Of a DNA stretch of 64,000 bases, positions 62,733 through 64,000 are shown piece by piece; the first letter of the stretch is position 1, and the number at the start of each line of letters is the position of its first letter. The position numbers were made by a program, and so were the translations under genes. Origin of the DNA: Bryobacter sp. (GTDB lineage: Bacteria > Acidobacteriota > Terriglobia > Bryobacterales > Bryobacteraceae); contig JALHNH010000002.1 in assembly GCA_022843625.1 (NCBI GenBank), positions 62,001-126,000 of the forward strand, in the 5' to 3' direction. The notes under the pieces are model-generated. The model saw only the letters and a program-made list of their open reading frames with translations, was not told the origin of the DNA and searched no databases.

Positions 62733-64000
62733 CTAAAAGCTGAAGCGCAACGAAAGATCCAGGCGGCGATTTGCTGCAGACCCACCACCACCGCCACCAC
62801 CACCAGGACCAAATCCTCCCCCAGAGACAGTCGAAGTAGAGACCCCAAAAAACGGGCTACTGATATTGCCGTTTGGAGTTGCCAGGTTCACGGTATTGAG
62901 CAAATTGCGTGCTGAGAGAGAGAGGTTTAAGGTGTACTTCCGGCTCGTGCCACCACCGCCAGCATCCATTCCGCCGCCACCACGCATCCCACCACGCATC
63001 CCACCTCCGCCACCACCTCCGCCGCCACCTCGTCTGCCACCTCCACCACCACCGCCCGCACGCATTGCCCTGCCTGCCCGCTCCGTTTCGGGGCCAAATC
63101 CAAAGCTCTTCCCGAGCCTTAAATTCAGCGAATAGTTGGATGGTCCGCGCCCATAGTTGCGAGGGATGATCACGTCCCCTGGCCCAGGGTTCTGAATGAA
63201 GTTGCCAAATCGCGTCCGGAATACCCCTGCCGCATTGACATCAGTCGCAAATGCCGGACGCTCGGTAAACAGTGTGTCGCCGTTGGTATCGCGCCCAGTC
63301 GTGATGTTGAAGGGCGAACCCGTATTGAACTGGAACATCGGGCTCAAGCTAATTCCCCACTTGCCCGCGATCGAACCGCCAAACATGATCCGGTTTCGAG
63401 TATCGTTCCGTGCAGGTCCATACTCATTCAGCAGGTTATACGGGTCAGCAGGCCCTCCACCGTCGGTATCCGACCGCGCCCAATTGAGGGAGTGATATCC
63501 GAACAGCATAATGCCGGTTCTTAAACGGGTCGAGAAATTCGTCATCACCTGCTGCTGGCGCGAGAAGCCCGTAGACTCATTCAGAAAGAGATTCCCAGTA
63601 TCCCCATACGGTCGAACCCCTGTGCTCAAAGGAGTGTTGATGTTCCGTTGTCGTAACAGGTGCACGCCACGGGAAAAAATGTAGTTCACAGCGACATTGG
63701 AATTGCGTGGCAGGGATCGTTCGAGGCCGACGGAAGACTGAATCAAATATGGTGTACGAATGTCTTCATAAAGCTTTCGGATTGTCAGCGAGTTCCGGAA
63801 TGGAGCCAGTTCACTGGCTGAAGGAATCGCGGGGAAAAAATCGGGATTGCGCACAACATAGCTCACCTGATTGATGCCGTTGAATCGACGGGCATTCAGC
63901 GTCAAATTGTCATCGACACGATCGTAGAACACACCAGACCCAAGGCGCAAAATGGTCTTGGTAGGCTTGTTTCCTCCACCATCGAGAGCAAGCGCCAACC
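62733..64000 (-). CDS. TonB-dependent receptor, C-terminal part with glycine-rich insert
   Basis: A partial outer-membrane beta-barrel (about 420 codons seen) that continues past the right edge; the first visible codon is internal. Barrel strands alternate aromatic residues (for example YVVRNPDFFPAIPSAS, SPMFQFNTGSPFNITTG) and the last residues LDLSLRFSF form the beta-signal for BAM insertion. Near the C-terminus a glycine/arginine/methionine-rich segment (runs of G with MRGG and RRGG) interrupts the barrel, followed by the usual strands NLLNTVNLATPNG. It belongs to the large acidobacterial receptor class for polymer or siderophore uptake. Confidence 0.85.
   Translation of the reverse strand, partial: LALALDGGGNKPTKTILRLGSGVFYDRVDDNLTLNARRFNGINQVSYVVRNPDFFPAIPSASELAPFRNSLTIRKLYEDIRTPYLIQSSVGLERSLPRNSNVAVNYIFSRGVHLLRQRNINTPLSTGVRPYGDTGNLFLNESTGFSRQQQVMTNFSTRLRTGIMLFGYHSLNWARSDTDGGGPADPYNLLNEYGPARNDTRNRIMFGGSIAGKWGISLSPMFQFNTGSPFNITTGRDTNGDTLFTERPAFATDVNAAGVFRTRFGNFIQNPGPGDVIIPRNYGRGPSNYSLNLRLGKSFGFGPETERAGRAMRAGGGGGGGRRGGGGGGGGGGMRGGMRGGGGMDAGGGGTSRKYTLNLSLSARNLLNTVNLATPNGNISSPFFGVSTSTVSGGGFGPGGGGGGGGSAANRRLDLSLRFSF

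Noticed and set aside
62950..63070. CRISPR-like array
   Set aside because: The repeats are codons for glycine runs in a receptor frame, with no spacers and no palindromic repeat units.

Overview
The window comes from a gene-dense bacterial chromosome that looks acidobacterial, most like the Bryobacter/Solibacter group. The basis is the family content: a MacB/FtsX 'orphan' permease of about 840 aa of the acidobacterial type (60155-62677), a very large TonB-dependent receptor and a carboxypeptidase-regulatory-like repeat protein, many exported sulfatase/DUF1080/Gfo-Idh-MocA type proteins, PEP-CTERM sorting and heptose-type LPS genes. No rRNA, tRNA, IS element, prophage or CRISPR array was found.

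Layout. 1-3444: mutS (cut by the window edge) and gdhA, translationally coupled on the minus strand. 3470-5005: an M14-like hydrolase and a PEP-CTERM surface protein with a possible internal thioester. 5065-11245: ptrB-lgt-lspA-ileS, a minus-strand operon that includes the lipoprotein-processing genes. 11269-18329: a DUF1080 protein, an ABC exporter, an unknown membrane protein, secA and a tiny UGA-containing gene. 18360-24123: a sensor kinase, a PhyH dioxygenase and a run of LPS heptose genes (waaF, a small RfaE-like protein, waaC, an ICMT-like methyltransferase) that ends in trmJ. 24142-30500: a regulatory-like repeat protein, apbE, a cytochrome/SUMF1 fusion, an oxidoreductase, two tiny membrane proteins, a VapBC pair and an NTF2-like protein. 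30530-35117: a thioredoxin-like protein, a STAS protein, a two-component system and an ABC transporter. 35231-46195: bactofilin, a methyltransferase, a LolC/E-type permease, rmuC, asnB, an ArnT-like glycosyltransferase, then a run of exported proteins ending in a UGA-containing rhodanese. 46198-53996: an old yellow enzyme, an HpnI-like glycosyltransferase, thrS, an ECF sigma/zinc anti-sigma pair, a TacAT-like toxin-antitoxin pair and a sulfatase. 53926-64000: an enolase-superfamily enzyme, an RND efflux system whose pump is split by a stop codon, a methyltransferase, the ADOP permease and a partial TonB-dependent receptor.

The most interesting content is two genes in which an in-frame UGA appears to encode selenocysteine. 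One (18156-18329) is a 57-residue single-span membrane protein. Its UGA is followed, at SECIS distance, by a perfect 6-bp hairpin with a GGUCC loop. The other (45818-46195) is an exported rhodanese whose UGA sits exactly at the catalytic cysteine of the CxxGxR loop, again followed by a hairpin with a G in the apical loop. A conventional gene caller would truncate or miss both. The selenocysteine machinery (selA, selB, selC, selD) is not in this window, so its presence elsewhere in the genome is the decisive test.
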